Assembly (NCBI GenBank): GCA_022592435.1
Contig: JABYQS010000071.1
Coordinates: forward strand, 1-64,000
Direction of reading: 5' to 3'
DNA length: 64,000 nucleotides
Origin: Cerioporus squamosus
Lineage: Eukaryota > Basidiomycota > Agaricomycetes > Polyporales > Polyporaceae
Shown: one piece after another, positions 12,541-23,299 of the stretch
Numbering within the stretch: position 1 is the stretch's first letter
Layout: each line of letters starts with the position of its first letter
Position numbers and translations under genes: made by a program
The notes under the pieces: generated by a model
Databases searched by the model: none
Seen by the model: the letters and a program-made list of their open reading frames with translations, nothing else
What the model was told of the DNA's origin: nothing

Positions 12541-12803
12541 GTGACGACCGCTACTAGCGGCGGTACGGACGGCTGAACGTTGGCATGGGGAAGGAGGATG
12601 TATAGGCTGTAGGTCAAGCAATCATCAGTACACTTCGAAACGATTAGTACCAAACGTTAGCGACATACGGGAGGGATATGCACTCGAAAACGCACGCACA
12701 GAGAGGACGAAACCCCAGAGATATGACCGGTTTTATGTGCAGCCACAGGATGCAGCAGTAAACCGGTCGTATCTCCTGCGCACATGCAGCGACTACGTCG
12801 GTG

Positions 12804-12850
12804 AATGGCTCGTTCGAAAGCGGGGTAAAGCCGCTTTCGAACAAGCCATT
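12804..12850. repeat. Second hairpin inside the hAT MITE
   Basis: A 20-bp arm AATGGCTCGTTCGAAAGCGG (12,804-12,823) pairs with 12,831-12,850 with a single mismatch around a 7-nt loop. Confidence 0.8.
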
Positions 12851-13690
12851 ATACAGCCCGAAAGGCGGGGTATTGGGTGCGCAAAAGCGGGAGGATGTGG
12901 CCGCTTGTAGGCCTGTAGTGGGGAGATGTATGCAGATGAATCACTTACTGTTACTGAAATGCCCTCGTCCTCCTCGCCTTCCACCCTCTTCCCCTCAATC
13001 CCCCGCTTATTTGCAGCCCAAGATCGTCCAAATTCGTCGTAGTTTGACTGAGATATGCCTTGAAGCTTCAGAGAGTCCTCAGGAGACACAGAGATTGAAG
13101 ATGTCCAGCTAGATAAGCCTAGGGTGTAGCCCAGACAGAGATGTAAGAAAGAGATGAGAGTGAAGCAGAGAGGGAACATGGTGCCAGTGTATGAGGAAGA
13201 GAAGTGAGAGAACCCACGGGATTCCCGTACCCGCAAAGCCCGTACACCCGGCGCTACTGACCCGCACCCGCCAAAACCCGCGGGTTCGTGGGTCCGGTTT
13301 TTTGGCAGGTGCGGGTGCGGGTTCGGTCCAGGACCCCCGCGGGAACACCCGTGATACACCCTACAATGACCTGGAGGTCGAGATGGGGACCAGGTAAGCG
13401 CTGGGGGGGGGGCTTATATGCTAGTCTACTCTGAACAATCACATGCCAGTGGAAGTGACTCATGCGGGAAAGGGAGCGAGGCTGTACGAGTGGGAGACAA
13501 AAGGGTGGGAACACACATGGTAACGGGATGGTAAGTGTGAGAACAAGGCATGCGGTCGCGGGAACAGAGCATACGGGCGCGAGAATGAAATCAAGGGGTC
13601 CAACATGGGATGTGTACGAAGTAGGAAAGGGATCAAGATGGGGAAGTGGAAGTTCCAGGGAGAACGAAAAGGGGTGCTGGTCCACTGACC

Positions 13691-15239
13691 GTGACAAGCG
13701 GGATCTTCTTGGCAAGTATTCGACCTTATGCACCAGGCTTCTCTACGGGTTCCCATTGGGGGACATAGTTCCAATCACAGAAACATTTACTCCAGATAAT
13801 CACAAAGTGGGCATTCAACATATCGACTTCATCCAGCAGTATATTCAAGAGCAAGTTGACCTAGGGCACATGACAGGGCCATACGAGCGGGTGCGCGTAG
13901 AGCAAATCTTGGGATCGCCGTTCAAATCATTGCCGCTGGCTGTCACCGAGAAGCCGGGATTGACGAGCGGGTGGCACCTGGTGCAAAACTGTTCCTTCAG
14001 CAATCACCATGGCATCTCAGTTAACAATATGATCGACATGGATGAATTTCCGACCAAATGGGAAACAGCGGCAGAGGTTGCGGAAATTGTGAGTGACTCT
14101 GTTCATTATAGGTTCACGTGCTACTCTTCTTCGTCAGTGATCTTTGCCGGACCACTTGCAGTTGGGGCAACAGATTGACTAGGTCAATCTATGCCAGGCT
14201 GCCATTGCAGCTGGGGCGTGTGGCAGGACCACGAGGTGTGCACATGTTGCCGCTGCCATTGCAGCTGGGGCATAGATTGCACGTGATGCGGGGAGAGTGC
14301 ACAGGCCTTGTGTGGCAAGCGCTGATCCAATGTTCCAGGTTGTGAGCGCGCCCCCGGGTGCGCAGATGGCCTCGCTGGACATTGACACCGTGTTTCGGCG
14401 AATTCCCATTATGCCGGCTCACAAGCTGACGGCCGTATATCGTTGTGCAGTGCCATCCCGGACAGTTCTACATTGACCATGTAGTGCTGTTCGGGATCAC
14501 GTCCAGGACGGGAGGCCTTCAGGGCGCTGTCATGGACACGATAGTAGACATCCTCGACGCCAGAGGCTGGGGCCCTAATAAGAAGTGGGTCGCCGATCTG
14601 AACAACTTCAGATTCCCAAAGGGCGTGGGAGCTACGCAGGGTACCTGGGTATACACGCATAGCCTGGAGGATGTCTTCAGGTTAGCGAAGGAGCTTGGAA
14701 TCCAGTGGCACCTGATCAAGTGCACGGATTACAGATATGTGGGAATCTATTTGGGGTTCTTGTGGGATCTCCCGGGCAAATCTGTCTCCCTCCCGGAGAA
14801 CAAGCGGCTGAAATATCTTACGTGCGTACAGGAGTTTCTAAAACAAGCAGAGCACGGACAATGTGTCGACCTCCAGGCAGCCATGAAGCTAAACGGTTCC
14901 CTCACCTATATCACCTTTGTCTACCTGGCCAGCCGGGCGTACCTTCCGAATTTATGCACCTTTATCGCATCCTTCAAGAATAAGTTTGCGCCTCGGTACC
15001 CCCCGCATTCTGTCATCTCAGATGTCTGCTGGTGGTACACACAGCTCCAGGTTGAGCATGTCAAGAGGTCCCTGATACCGAGGGGGCCGAGGCGTGACCT
15101 TGGCATATGGGTTGACACGTCCACTGATTGGGGTGTGGGCATCATGGCCGAGGGCGGCTGGGATGCATGGAGCTGGGCGGTTCCGCGTGACATCTGGCAC
15201 AAGAAAGGCCAAGGTATTGGGTGGGCCAAGATGATCGCT
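13691..15239 (+). pseudogene. DIRS reverse transcriptase and start of RNase H, broken
   Basis: Three open segments carry the reverse transcriptase. The first (13,691-14,093) holds PFKSLPLAVTEKPG and a region ending WETAAEVAEIV. The second (from 14,347) holds motif A, MASLDIDTVFRRIPI. The third (14,445-15,239) holds the region around KWVADLNNFRFP and then the RNase H start WVDTSTDWGVGI. The active-site pair expected as VDD reads VAD, so the first Asp is Ala and the enzyme would be inactive even without the frameshift between the second and third segments. The first and second segments were one frame before a 246-bp insertion split them. The RNase H frame breaks off at about 15,239, where another insertion begins. 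Confidence 0.7.
14094..14339. mobile_element. 246-bp insertion with 7-bp target duplication in the reverse transcriptase
   Basis: The coding sequence reads EIV up to 14,093 and resumes with VSAPPGAQMASLDID at about 14,341. The join is marked by a 7-bp direct repeat TTGTGAG at 14,087-14,093 and 14,340-14,346. The inserted DNA contains TGCCATTGCAGCTGGGGC twice (about 14,200 and 14,252). No terminal inverted repeat is clear, so the class is unknown. A retained intron is an alternative, since the left junction begins GTGAGT. Confidence 0.5.
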
Positions 15240-16258
15240 GATGAGCAGCTTGCGCTGCTGTGCGTGTACCACCGTCCCCGCCGCCCTCAGCGACCACCGC
15301 CGAGACCGCCGACGTCCTCACGCACCTCTCACACCCTCGCCGACATTCTGCAATGCACGCCGATGCCAGAAACAGGACGGACCACGCAGAATTGTTGAGA
15401 GCGCGTCGGTACTGCGCTGACTCAGACACACGGCCCCCGACGTCAGCCCAGACAAACCGCAGCACGTGTGACGTGCTCAGGAGCTCCACAACGACCCATT
15501 CGCCCACCACATCACATTCTGAGGTCGGTACCGATCAGCTCGAGGCGCGCGCGTTGCGTCAGCCCGAGCTCAACTCTGTACTGTACTTCTTCTGTCCTCT
15601 GCCCTCCTCTCCACTTCTTAACTATTTTCGCACCTTCCACAGACCGCCAGGACTCTTACGATAGCTTCTATTTAGTGCCTACATATGGTAGCGTTGACAC
15701 ACAATTAGATCTTTCCAAATCTCCCCTCCTACGTGCCCTCGTGATCGCGTCTCGGGCGATTAGCGCTCTTGTCTTTGTTATGTTTTCCGTGTTCTCGCTC
15801 TTTCGACACGACCTCCTCCTCCTCCTCGCAACCGTCCTTTCAAGTACATACGTCAGCCAAGTACGTAGTCAGGTATATCAGTATAGATAGTGACGAGAAT
15901 TGAACAAGTTTAGTTCCCCCTCCTTCGACCGCGCGACTCCATCTTCGACTTCAACCTCGATCTCCGACCCCGACGTCCGTCTCTTGTGCTTACCCTCTCA
16001 TTTCGTCGTCTAGCTTCTCGCCCTCAACTCATGCTCTCGCCACCGCACTAGTGCAACGTTCGGACGCGTCAATACGCGTCCTATTCGACATCTACACTAC
16101 TCACAAGTCCTCTAGTCGACCTCATTCCCTTCCCTCTCTCCTCTCCCCTGCTCTCTCTCTCTCTCTCTCTCTCTCTCGTCCCCTCCCGACTCCCCTGGTG
16201 CACGCCTGGACGACTCTCGCACCTTCGGACCAACGCATGCGCCCCGTGTTGAGGTCTA
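15240..16258. other. About 1-kb insertion in the RNase H region, LTR-like
   Basis: RNase H coding sequence stops making sense after GIGWAKMI (about 15,239) and resumes with TIELAVRWLDELG (about 16,263). The intervening DNA is unlike the DIRS coding part: pyrimidine-rich, with a (CT)n tract at about 16,151-16,177. At 15,393 it begins TGTTGAGAGCGCG, which resembles a Copia-type LTR start. A matching LTR end and a clean target duplication were not found. The nearest pair is GATGATC and TATCATC, with mismatches. Boundaries are inferred from the coding frames only. Confidence 0.4.
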
Positions 16259-16578
16259 TCATCACAATTGAACTCGCAGTCAGGTGGCTGGACGAGCTCG
16301 GCATGGAGAATGCCGACGTGTTGGTGCGCAGTGACAACCAAGGCATGGTGGGAGCATTCATGCGTGGCAGGAGCAGGAATTACCAGGTGAATTTATCCAT
16401 CAGGCAAACAGAGATCGTGTGCATCTCAAAGAACCTGTGCATCCACCTGGAATACGTCAACACTAAGGTCAATCAGGCCAATGCAGTGTCACGCGGCACA
16501 CCGCTCCCTGAAATGCCTCACTTTCGGTCTGACTTCGCCCTCCCAGAGGAGCTCCGTCCCTTTCTTGTCCATGCCTAG
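16259..16578 (+). pseudogene. DIRS RNase H, C-terminal part
   Basis: The frame reads IITIELAVRWLDELG, then LVRSDNQGMVGAFMRG (the Asp-Asn block of RNase H) and LEYVNTKVNQANAVSRG, ending with a stop at 16,576-16,578. It continues the RNase H begun at about 15,090 on the other side of the 1-kb insertion. With the insertion in place it cannot be translated as part of the polyprotein. Confidence 0.65.
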
Positions 16579-16582
16579 GACG

Positions 16583-17866
16583 ATGTCAGAACCGGCGCCT
16601 GCAGGTGCGGGCACGCAAGCAGGAGGGGATTCTCTGGAAGGCCAGATCGGCGGCTCAATCACCTCCAGAAATTCGCCGCGAACCTCTCGACCGCAAAGAC
16701 CGAGGAAGCCAAAAGCGGGGAATGAGTTGACCCCATCCCCTCTTTATCCGCATGTCCTGGCAACAGAGTGCTTGATGCAATGGTCGACAAGGGCAGGAGT
16801 GGAGTACCGGTCGCGCATCAGTGCAACACTACCGCCCGGAGTGGTGAAGGCTATGTTGGAGATAGCCCAGAGAGGTCTGGAGGAAGGCACGGTGTCAAAC
16901 TATGGGGCAGGGCTACTGCAGTACCACCAGCTGTGCAATGAGTACGGCATAGCGGAGGATGACCGCTTCCCAGCACTGGAGTATCTGATCGCAGCACTCA
17001 TCTCCAGGCACATGGGAACAGTCCAGGCCAAGACCATCAGCAGATGGCTCTCAGGCCTCCGCTTCTTTCTTGCAGTCAATGGAGTTGAGTGGTGCACGAA
17101 GGACTTGCTTCTGATAGAATATGCGAAGAAAGGCTCCAAGAAGGCTGCGACGCCGAGCAAGCCACCAAGACCACCGATGACGCACAAAGACATGGAGGCG
17201 CTAGTCAACGCGCTCGACATGGGCAACACATTTGATGTCGTGGTTTTCGCTCTCACATGCACGGTGTTCTGGGGGTGCCAGCGGCTGGGCGAGCTGACCG
17301 TGCCCTCGGTGAATGCATTCGATCCCGAGCGGCACGTCGCAAGGAGCATGAAGATTGGGTACCGCACCATATGATTGGGTGCGAGGTATGCGACTTTCGA
17401 CATCCCATGGATGAAGTCGACGGGCAGGGAAGGAGCAGACGTGGTGCTCACTGGGATAAGCGGGTTCTTGGACCCCGTAACAGCGCTGCAGCATCATGTG
17501 GAGACCAACAAGGGTGTCCCGGGCACAGCACCGCTCTTCGCATTCGAGTCGGCAGAGGCACAGGGATGGTCTCCCATGACGAGAGACTGGTTCCTGAACA
17601 GGTGCAATGCAGTATGGAAGTTGGTGAAACTAGCGCCGCTTACGGGGCACTGTTTCCGGATCAGAGGGGCAACAGAGCTACTCCTGCATGGAGTGCATCC
17701 GGACGTTGTGGCGATGCAAGGGACTTGGCATTCGGACGCATTTCTGAAGTATTGGTGGCGCATCGAGACAATCATTCCGCAATTTGTGTTGGAAGGGTCA
17801 GACGCAGCGCGCATAGAGAGGATGCAAGAGTCGATGCAGGACTGGAGGCGTTGTAATAGGCTATGA
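16583..17866 (+). pseudogene. DIRS tyrosine recombinase with in-frame stop
   Basis: From ATG at about 16,583 the frame is open to a TGA at 17,372-17,374 and then open in the same frame to 17,866, so one stop interrupts an otherwise whole gene of about 427 codons. The catalytic set of the lambda-integrase fold is visible. An Arg lies in WGCQRLGELTVPS (about 17,271). HxxR appears as GHCFRIRGATELLLHG (about 17,646). WHSDAFLKYWW (about 17,727) supplies the last His and the Tyr. The enzyme would integrate the cDNA circle by strand exchange. The TGA fits a C-to-T change of a CGA Arg codon, as expected from methylated CpG decay. It is the least damaged gene of the element. Confidence 0.75.
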
Positions 17867-19211
17867 TGGTATGTATGGGTCGTATGTTACTTTGCCACCA
17901 TGGGCAAAATGGCTCGCAGGGTGGGGGAGTTGGCAGTCCGACTGTAGTGCTTCGTGTTGGTGGTGAGTCGGACTTGCCACCTCGCACTCGAGCGAGATTC
18001 CAATCAGCAACTGGAGTCGCAATTGTTCGCGGCATCAGAAGATTTGCCGGGCAGAATCCTCGTTTCCCAGCGGATTCGGGGAACATGTCGGAAACACGGA
18101 ACGCGTGGGTCACGTGACTGCATATCTGCAGATTTCCGGCCTGCCATGCGACAACGTGCCTGGCCACGACCTTGGGGTTCCTGGCAGGGTCCAGAACTTC
18201 CTGCTGTCGGATTCCTCGTCTCTCCCCACCCCACGAAGCTACACGGCCAACGGGGCGATTTGCAAGAATTGTAGCATTTGAGCCTTTGCAATCAATTCTA
18301 TCGGCCATTTTGCAAGGATTTGCAGGACCTGGTGTGCCAGGCTCGGTGAGCTCTGCTTGATGCTCCGGCTCCCCACTTACCTTTGCTTATCCTCACCTGG
18401 ACATCATAGTGAATTCCGACCGAATCCCGGCCCAAACTGACCTACAAAAGGCCAGGAGCTCAGAGGAACAACTCGACCCTGCTCTGTGTCGCTCTCCTCC
18501 CCTTCTCTCCCTTGTTTTGCAGCGGTGTCGCTCTCAGCCTCTGAGTCTCCACAGTCCACTAAGTGTGTGTCAAGCTTTCAAGTGTCATCCCCAAGGTGAC
18601 TTCCAACTTCCGCCCACCCGTGCCCTTGCTGACATGACCGCATCATGATCCATGTTGAGGCCCGGTTGCTGGTAGAGTCGAGGGTGTTGCGGCTGTTGCT
18701 GTAGTACGTGTAGTATGCATGTATGTAACTAGTGTTATATAAGAATATAATTTCGTCATCAGTGTCAACCAATCTGCTGTCATGAACACTCGGAATGCTC
18801 GAAATTTGCTTGAAATGCTCGAAACATTGTGGGCGCTATGATGTCGAATTTACCAGAACATCGTCTGGAGCTTGTCAACGCCGCTGCAACTGTTGCGAAT
18901 TCCTTGCAATGTTCTTGCAAAACGGCCGCTTTGCAATGCTTTGCATTGCTAGTTTTTCAAAATCCTTACCAACCGGGGGTCCAACTCTTGTAGAACTCTG
19001 ATTAATAGAAACTTTGGCTCCGGACCGTGTCTACGTGTAGGATTGAACACAGGTGCTGTGACACTGTTCAATCCTGTCTACTAGATCGCTACAGTAACGT
19101 AGCACACCTTAGGAAGCCTTGATGATCGATCACCTGCAGGTGGTGCTGAATCGGGAATTTAGCATCAAGTTGAGCAGGTCAGCTAGATGCAGAGCTCGTG
19201 CATGCTCTTAT
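17867..19211. other. Non-coding region right of the DIRS element
   Basis: No gene was recognised. A stem-loop is formed by AGGATTGAACA (19,039-19,049) and its exact complement (19,065-19,075). Related sequences in opposite orientation, CGGCCATTTTGCAAGGATTTGC (about 18,302) and the complement of GCAATGTTCTTGCAAAACGGCCG (about 18,905), may mark the ends of an old element of about 0.6-0.7 kb. This stretch may also contain the unrecognised right end of the DIRS element. Confidence 0.35.
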
Positions 19212-19458
19212 ATCATCAGCAAATGGGGGTCACTTCTAAAACCTCTAAAACCTCTAAACAATTCTCTAGAGGTGTTAGAGGTTAGTTCAAAAAATGTTCC
19301 GAGGAGGAACTTTCAATCTCACAGAAATGTGGTTTAATCCCATATGACAGTATCAAGAATTTACCCAAACTAACAAAACCTCTAGGACCTCTAAGCCTCT
19401 AACACCTCTAAATTAGAGGTTTTAGATGTTTTAGAGGTGACCCCCTTTTGCTGATGAT
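19212..19458. mobile_element. Palindromic MITE-like element built on AGAGGT
   Basis: The two ends are long inverted repeats. ATCATCAGCAAATGGGGGTCAC (from 19,212) pairs with the end GTGACCCCCTTTTGCTGATGAT (to 19,458), and the match continues inward through CTCTAAAACCTCTAAAACC and CTAGAGGTGTTAGAGG for about 75-85 bp per arm. The AGAGGT/ACCTCT hexamer recurs many times. The middle, about 90 bp, is AT-rich. No reading frame is present. A clear target duplication was not seen, so the superfamily is unknown. Confidence 0.7.
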
Positions 19459-19940
19459 CAATGTCAACTCCACGGGTACAGCGTGAGGGAAGGCTCGGAC
19501 TCAACTGGCCGCGTTGAGGGATGCTGAGAGACTTGCAGACCTGGTGATAACTCGCGCGCAGGTCGTCCAGGAAACTAGCTGGAATGCACAGTTCGCACTC
19601 GATCACCGCATACTGTCACCCACCGAGGACTTGAAATTTCCGTGAGAAGACCGTATGGTGACTTGCATGTCCCGGACGCCGCTTGGACATGCAGGTCCTA
19701 CTCATCTCTTCCGCCCTCAGTTCGCCAACCGGTCCTCCAGAGCATCGCGTCAGGCGGGTAAAATGCATGCATGCGGCAAAAGGGGTTCGAACCAACTAAT
19801 CTGATAATCTCGTGCATCGCCTAAATACAGCGAGGTAACCGCTGCGCTACATGAACTGCATGAGCACAATGATCGACCGTTATCTGCGGAACTATGTACA
19901 GCAACGCAACGCGACCCGCATTCAGATCTCCTGTTGCGCT

Positions 19941-20849
19941 GGGGCGCTCGGTATTCCGCATGCGTCCGGGGCGTGCGGTCGCAAGCAGCTGCCCATCTGC
20001 ACGCCGTTCAATGGCAACGGGGAGGAACGTGGAAGCCGGCGCGGCTTGAGGTAGGCTGGAAGGACGGCGGTCGAGCGGTGGACTGGCGAAGATGATGCTC
20101 TGACCACGGCTACTAGCAATAGCATAGGTCGAGGGAGCCACGTGCACGAGTCATGATCAGTGCCCATGTCTCGCCGCCGTAAGAGTATGGCAACTAACCT
20201 CGCAGATGACATAGCGCCGCGCAGCACTTGAAGCGTAGCAGGTGCTTCGCGGTGCTGCCAGTGGCCCGGGTGCGGTCGGTGCTCGGCAGCTCCGCATGCG
20301 TCCGGGACGTGCGACTGCAAGCCACCGCCGATGTGCACGCCTTGCTATCCCGACGAGAGTAGATGCAGATGCCGGTGTCGACGAAAGTAGGCTGGCGGAG
20401 GACGGGGGACGGGGGACGGGGAGAAGAGCGCTGCGCAGGCGGGATGGCGGAGCGCAAGCAACGTACGGGGCCACGGACGGGCGCGCGCCCCGCCCCGCCC
20501 CTTGCTGACAAAGCCGCACAGCTTCTGGCAGGCGGACCGACCGCCGAGATGCGGTGGCACTTCGACCTGCCCCATATGCATGTCGGACTCGCCCGTCTGC
20601 TCTCTCTACGACTTGCTAACCTCGGCTTCCTTTCTCTTCTCGGCGACAATCGCAAGCATCCGGATTTGATTCCATTCTCCTCTCCGCCTGCCATCTATGG
20701 CAGCTCGATCTCGTCTCTCCATCTTCTCCCTCGCGCCAACTCCCTCGTCGTCTCATCCCGTCATCCATTCGTGCCACTCGCTAACGGTTCCCCGGCATCG
20801 AGGTTCCGCGGCCGTCGCCTTCGCGTCCCAGCCATGCAGAACTCCTTCC
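19941..20849 (+). repeat. Dispersed repeat, copy A2
   Basis: This 909-bp block matches the inverted copy A3 at 39,542-40,450 over its full length with no net length change and very few differences. Its right part (20,271-20,849) also matches A1. The core CCGCATGCGTCCGG occurs twice, at 19,956 and 20,292, exactly 336 bp apart. Between them lie the linked pieces GCGAGGTTAG (reversed) and CGAAGCACCTGCTACGCTT (reversed), so A2 and A3 look like short arrays of a 336-bp unit. Frames here are open through composition and I call no gene. The right edge is sharp: A2 departs from A1 and A3 after 20,849. Confidence 0.9.
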
Positions 20850-21082
20850 TTGTGTGGAGCAATCGGCGATATGCATGGCTTCTCTACGTGGTCCTTTGTG
20901 TACGCAGTCGTACTGTCCTAGGCCTCATTGGTCATGAAGTGCGTCACGCTTCTGATCCTGCCAGTTAATGTTGTCCAGTCCCTTATGCCTTCTCCGGAGC
21001 GCTCCACCTCTGAGCCGCACCCTTAAAAAATCTGGGAAGTAGCGATCCCGGTCAGCAATCCCCCGACGAACCCCACACCGAC

Positions 21083-21593
21083 ATGACCAGACGGCGCTGC
21101 TATACCAAGCCTACCAGATCTCACTATGAATGTCCTGTCTGCAAGAAACCTTTGGTCGTTCGTCGATGCATGAACGCGAAGTACGCGATGTATGGCTGTA
21201 TGTATGTTCAGGTATGTATTCCTAGCCGTCTCTGCCCTTCCCTCTCCGAAGAACATCCTCATTATCGTCATATGCCCACCTCCGCAGTGTAAACAACATC
21301 TCGCTCCGTACGAGGGCTGGCCGGCGAGATTCGAATGGGTAACGAACTGGTACTATTCCGGAGACGAGGCGCAGCCGCCACCCTTGTTTCCTTCGGCGCT
21401 GCCCCTGGATGTTGGTGCATCAAGAAAGGTACGTGAACCAGAGGCACTTCTTTGAGGGATTGGCCGCTGATCGTCCAACACCGGCACACAGAGTGTGGAA
21501 CGTATGCGCGGCAACAACGCTGGAGCGCGAGTTGTAATCGACCTCACCCTACCCGAGGAAGGCACCATCGACAACCCAATCATACTGATGTAA
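21083..21593 (+). CDS. Small Cys-rich protein, possible GRF-like zinc finger
   Basis: Three exons, 21083-21211, 21288-21428 and 21492-21593, each a whole number of codons, give a 123-aa protein with introns of 76 and 63 nt bearing GTATGT/GTACGT donors. The start ATG lies 22 bp after ACGAACCCC. The N-terminal half has CPVCKKPLVVRRC followed by a run ending MYGCMYVQCKQH, a C-x2-C...C...C spacing resembling GRF-type zinc fingers, which bind single-stranded nucleic acid. The remainder contains WVTNWYYSGDEAQPPP and an acidic tail (LPEEGTIDNP). Family membership is inferred from Cys spacing only. No neighbour suggests a role. Confidence 0.55.
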
Positions 21594-23299
21594 AGTCGAT
21601 GACATACGTTGTGTAATATCTCGTCTCTGCAGCGCGATACTGTTAGTGTGCAAGGCATCCCGACGACGCCGGCGGCTGGCAGCTTGCCACACGTTGTCAT
21701 CGCCGATCGGTAGCCGAGTCAGTATACCGGTTCATAAGCAGCTTCTGACACACATCACAGTGGCTCGTAGACGTGCTCTATGAGTATGAACACTCGCCAA
21801 GCAAGGCGGCGTCAGTTACTGGGCCCCGTTGTTCTTCAAGGCTGCGGATGCCGTCGACACCACCGTGCGTGGTGCGTTTTGCAGGGCATACGGCTCTTCG
21901 AACCTATACCCGACTTCAGGCATCCGCGCTCTTCATAGACACGGCGAACGCTCACGTGCACCTCCTAAGTATATGCAGGTGCGCAGGCCGCGTCGCTGCT
22001 CCCCGGGTCTCGACTGCACGCGTATGCTAGCCTAAGACATTCAGTCAGTCGGCTTGATGACGCTGGACTGCGTATCCTTCCAGTGCGTCCGAGTGAGTCG
22101 AGGTACTTTGGGGTGCCTTCCAGGTCTTCAATGCTCGCGCGAACCACTAGATGCTCCTTCATATGTTGGAACCCTGCAGCATGACGATCTCTCCCGCCGA
22201 GACCGGCTTCTTCCCTCAACCTTCCCCGAGGCGGGGCAGTCGCACATCCGTGATGTGTGCTTTGTTGCGGCCACTGAGCTCCATGCCTGCATGCCCCACA
22301 GCGAGCTTCTTCGGGTCCCAGCGGATATATGATGTGATTTTTCTGATTCAAGCCCCCGAAGGTTCTCCCGCGCACTAATTCCTTATATCGGTCATAAACC
22401 CTCGCCGGATACACCGTTCCTCCAGGCCCGCTACCGATGTCTTCCGCCAAATTGAAACTCGCCGTACTAGTACAGCAGGTTCTTTGCTGCGGCCCCATAT
22501 GAAAGGTGACAACGACGATTTAGACAGATTCTTACCGAGCTCTGGGACCGCTACTGACATTCGACGACCCGCCCGGCGCCGCCAATAGCCGCCGCCAGTC
22601 GCCTCTTAGCCGCACCGGTCGTAAAAGCCATGGCGTAGAGCACGAGACGCATATCCTCTTGAAGTGTCACAAGGAGTGCCTGGTGCAATTGCCACTTGGG
22701 GCACGGCGACTTCTTAACCTCGTCCTCTTCCTGCGCGGTGAGTGGCAGTGGCTTTCGAGTCGGTATATTCGTTGATGCTGTAGTACAAGATCCCCGTCGG
22801 CCGTTCGCGCAGCGTACTACCAAGGATACACGGCGTGTCGGGACGACTCAGGCCGCTAGTTGAGCGACTCCTCAAGACGGCGCACGGGTATCCTCCGCGA
22901 ACGGTGGCGGCGGACGAATCCAGGCGCGGTCATGCGGAGAGACGACTCACCAGAGACGAACCAAGGCCCTGCTGCTCCTGGCGACCCTCGCCGGCTATCC
23001 CAGCGCGGCAGCTCGCCCACGCGTGACGAAGCATCGACTGATGCGCACAAGTCGTCTGAAGAAGGACTGGCTCACGACGATCACAAAGCGTCAGGTGCGC
23101 ATCCTCTACTTGACTCGGTGTCCATTGATACAGCCCGTTCGTCTACGCAAGACGAGACGCGGTCCTGCTGCGACAAGTCATCGTCCTCCCCGTCATTGAT
23201 GCCGCGTGTGTTCCAATGCCATGGGACACATTATGTTCACGAGTTCCCGTTGTTGCCACGTCATCAGGCAGGAAGTTTCGCGCGTACAATAACAGCAAG

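Larger units (their letters stand above)
12321..13363. mobile_element. hAT-type MITE, 1,043 bp, inserted in the DIRS element
   Basis: The element begins TAGGCTGTATCACGGGTGT and ends with the inverted partner ACACCCGTGATACACCCTA, with one mismatch in 19. It is flanked by a perfect 8-bp direct repeat CAATGACC at 12,313-12,320 and 13,364-13,371. An 8-bp duplication with TAGGG-like ends is the signature of the hAT superfamily. GC-rich sub-terminal repeats of ACCCG/CGGGT crowd both ends (about 12,345-12,450 and 13,215-13,345), as expected for transposase binding sites. No transposase frame exists, so it is non-autonomous and must have used an enzyme supplied in trans. It carries two internal hairpins, listed separately. 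Confidence 0.9.
10595..17866 (+). mobile_element. Decayed DIRS-like tyrosine-recombinase retroelement with nested insertions
   Basis: Gag-like zinc knuckles, a reverse transcriptase, an RNase H and a tyrosine recombinase follow each other on the plus strand in the order expected for DIRS/Ngaro-type retroelements. Such elements move through an RNA and integrate by a tyrosine recombinase instead of an integrase. All parts carry frameshifts or stops. Three foreign segments interrupt it: 12,321-13,363, 14,094-14,339 and about 15,240-16,258. The termini (split or inverted repeats, internal complementary region) could not be placed. CTAGTCCCAATGACC occurs at about 12,241 and again at 12,305 and may belong to an internal repeat. 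The element looks long inactive. Confidence 0.75.

Noticed and set aside
19780..19862. tRNA gene on the minus strand (GGTTCGAACC T-loop and D-arm-like sequence)
   Set aside because: The T-stem does not pair beyond two bases and no consistent acceptor stem forms. At best it is a degenerate tRNA.
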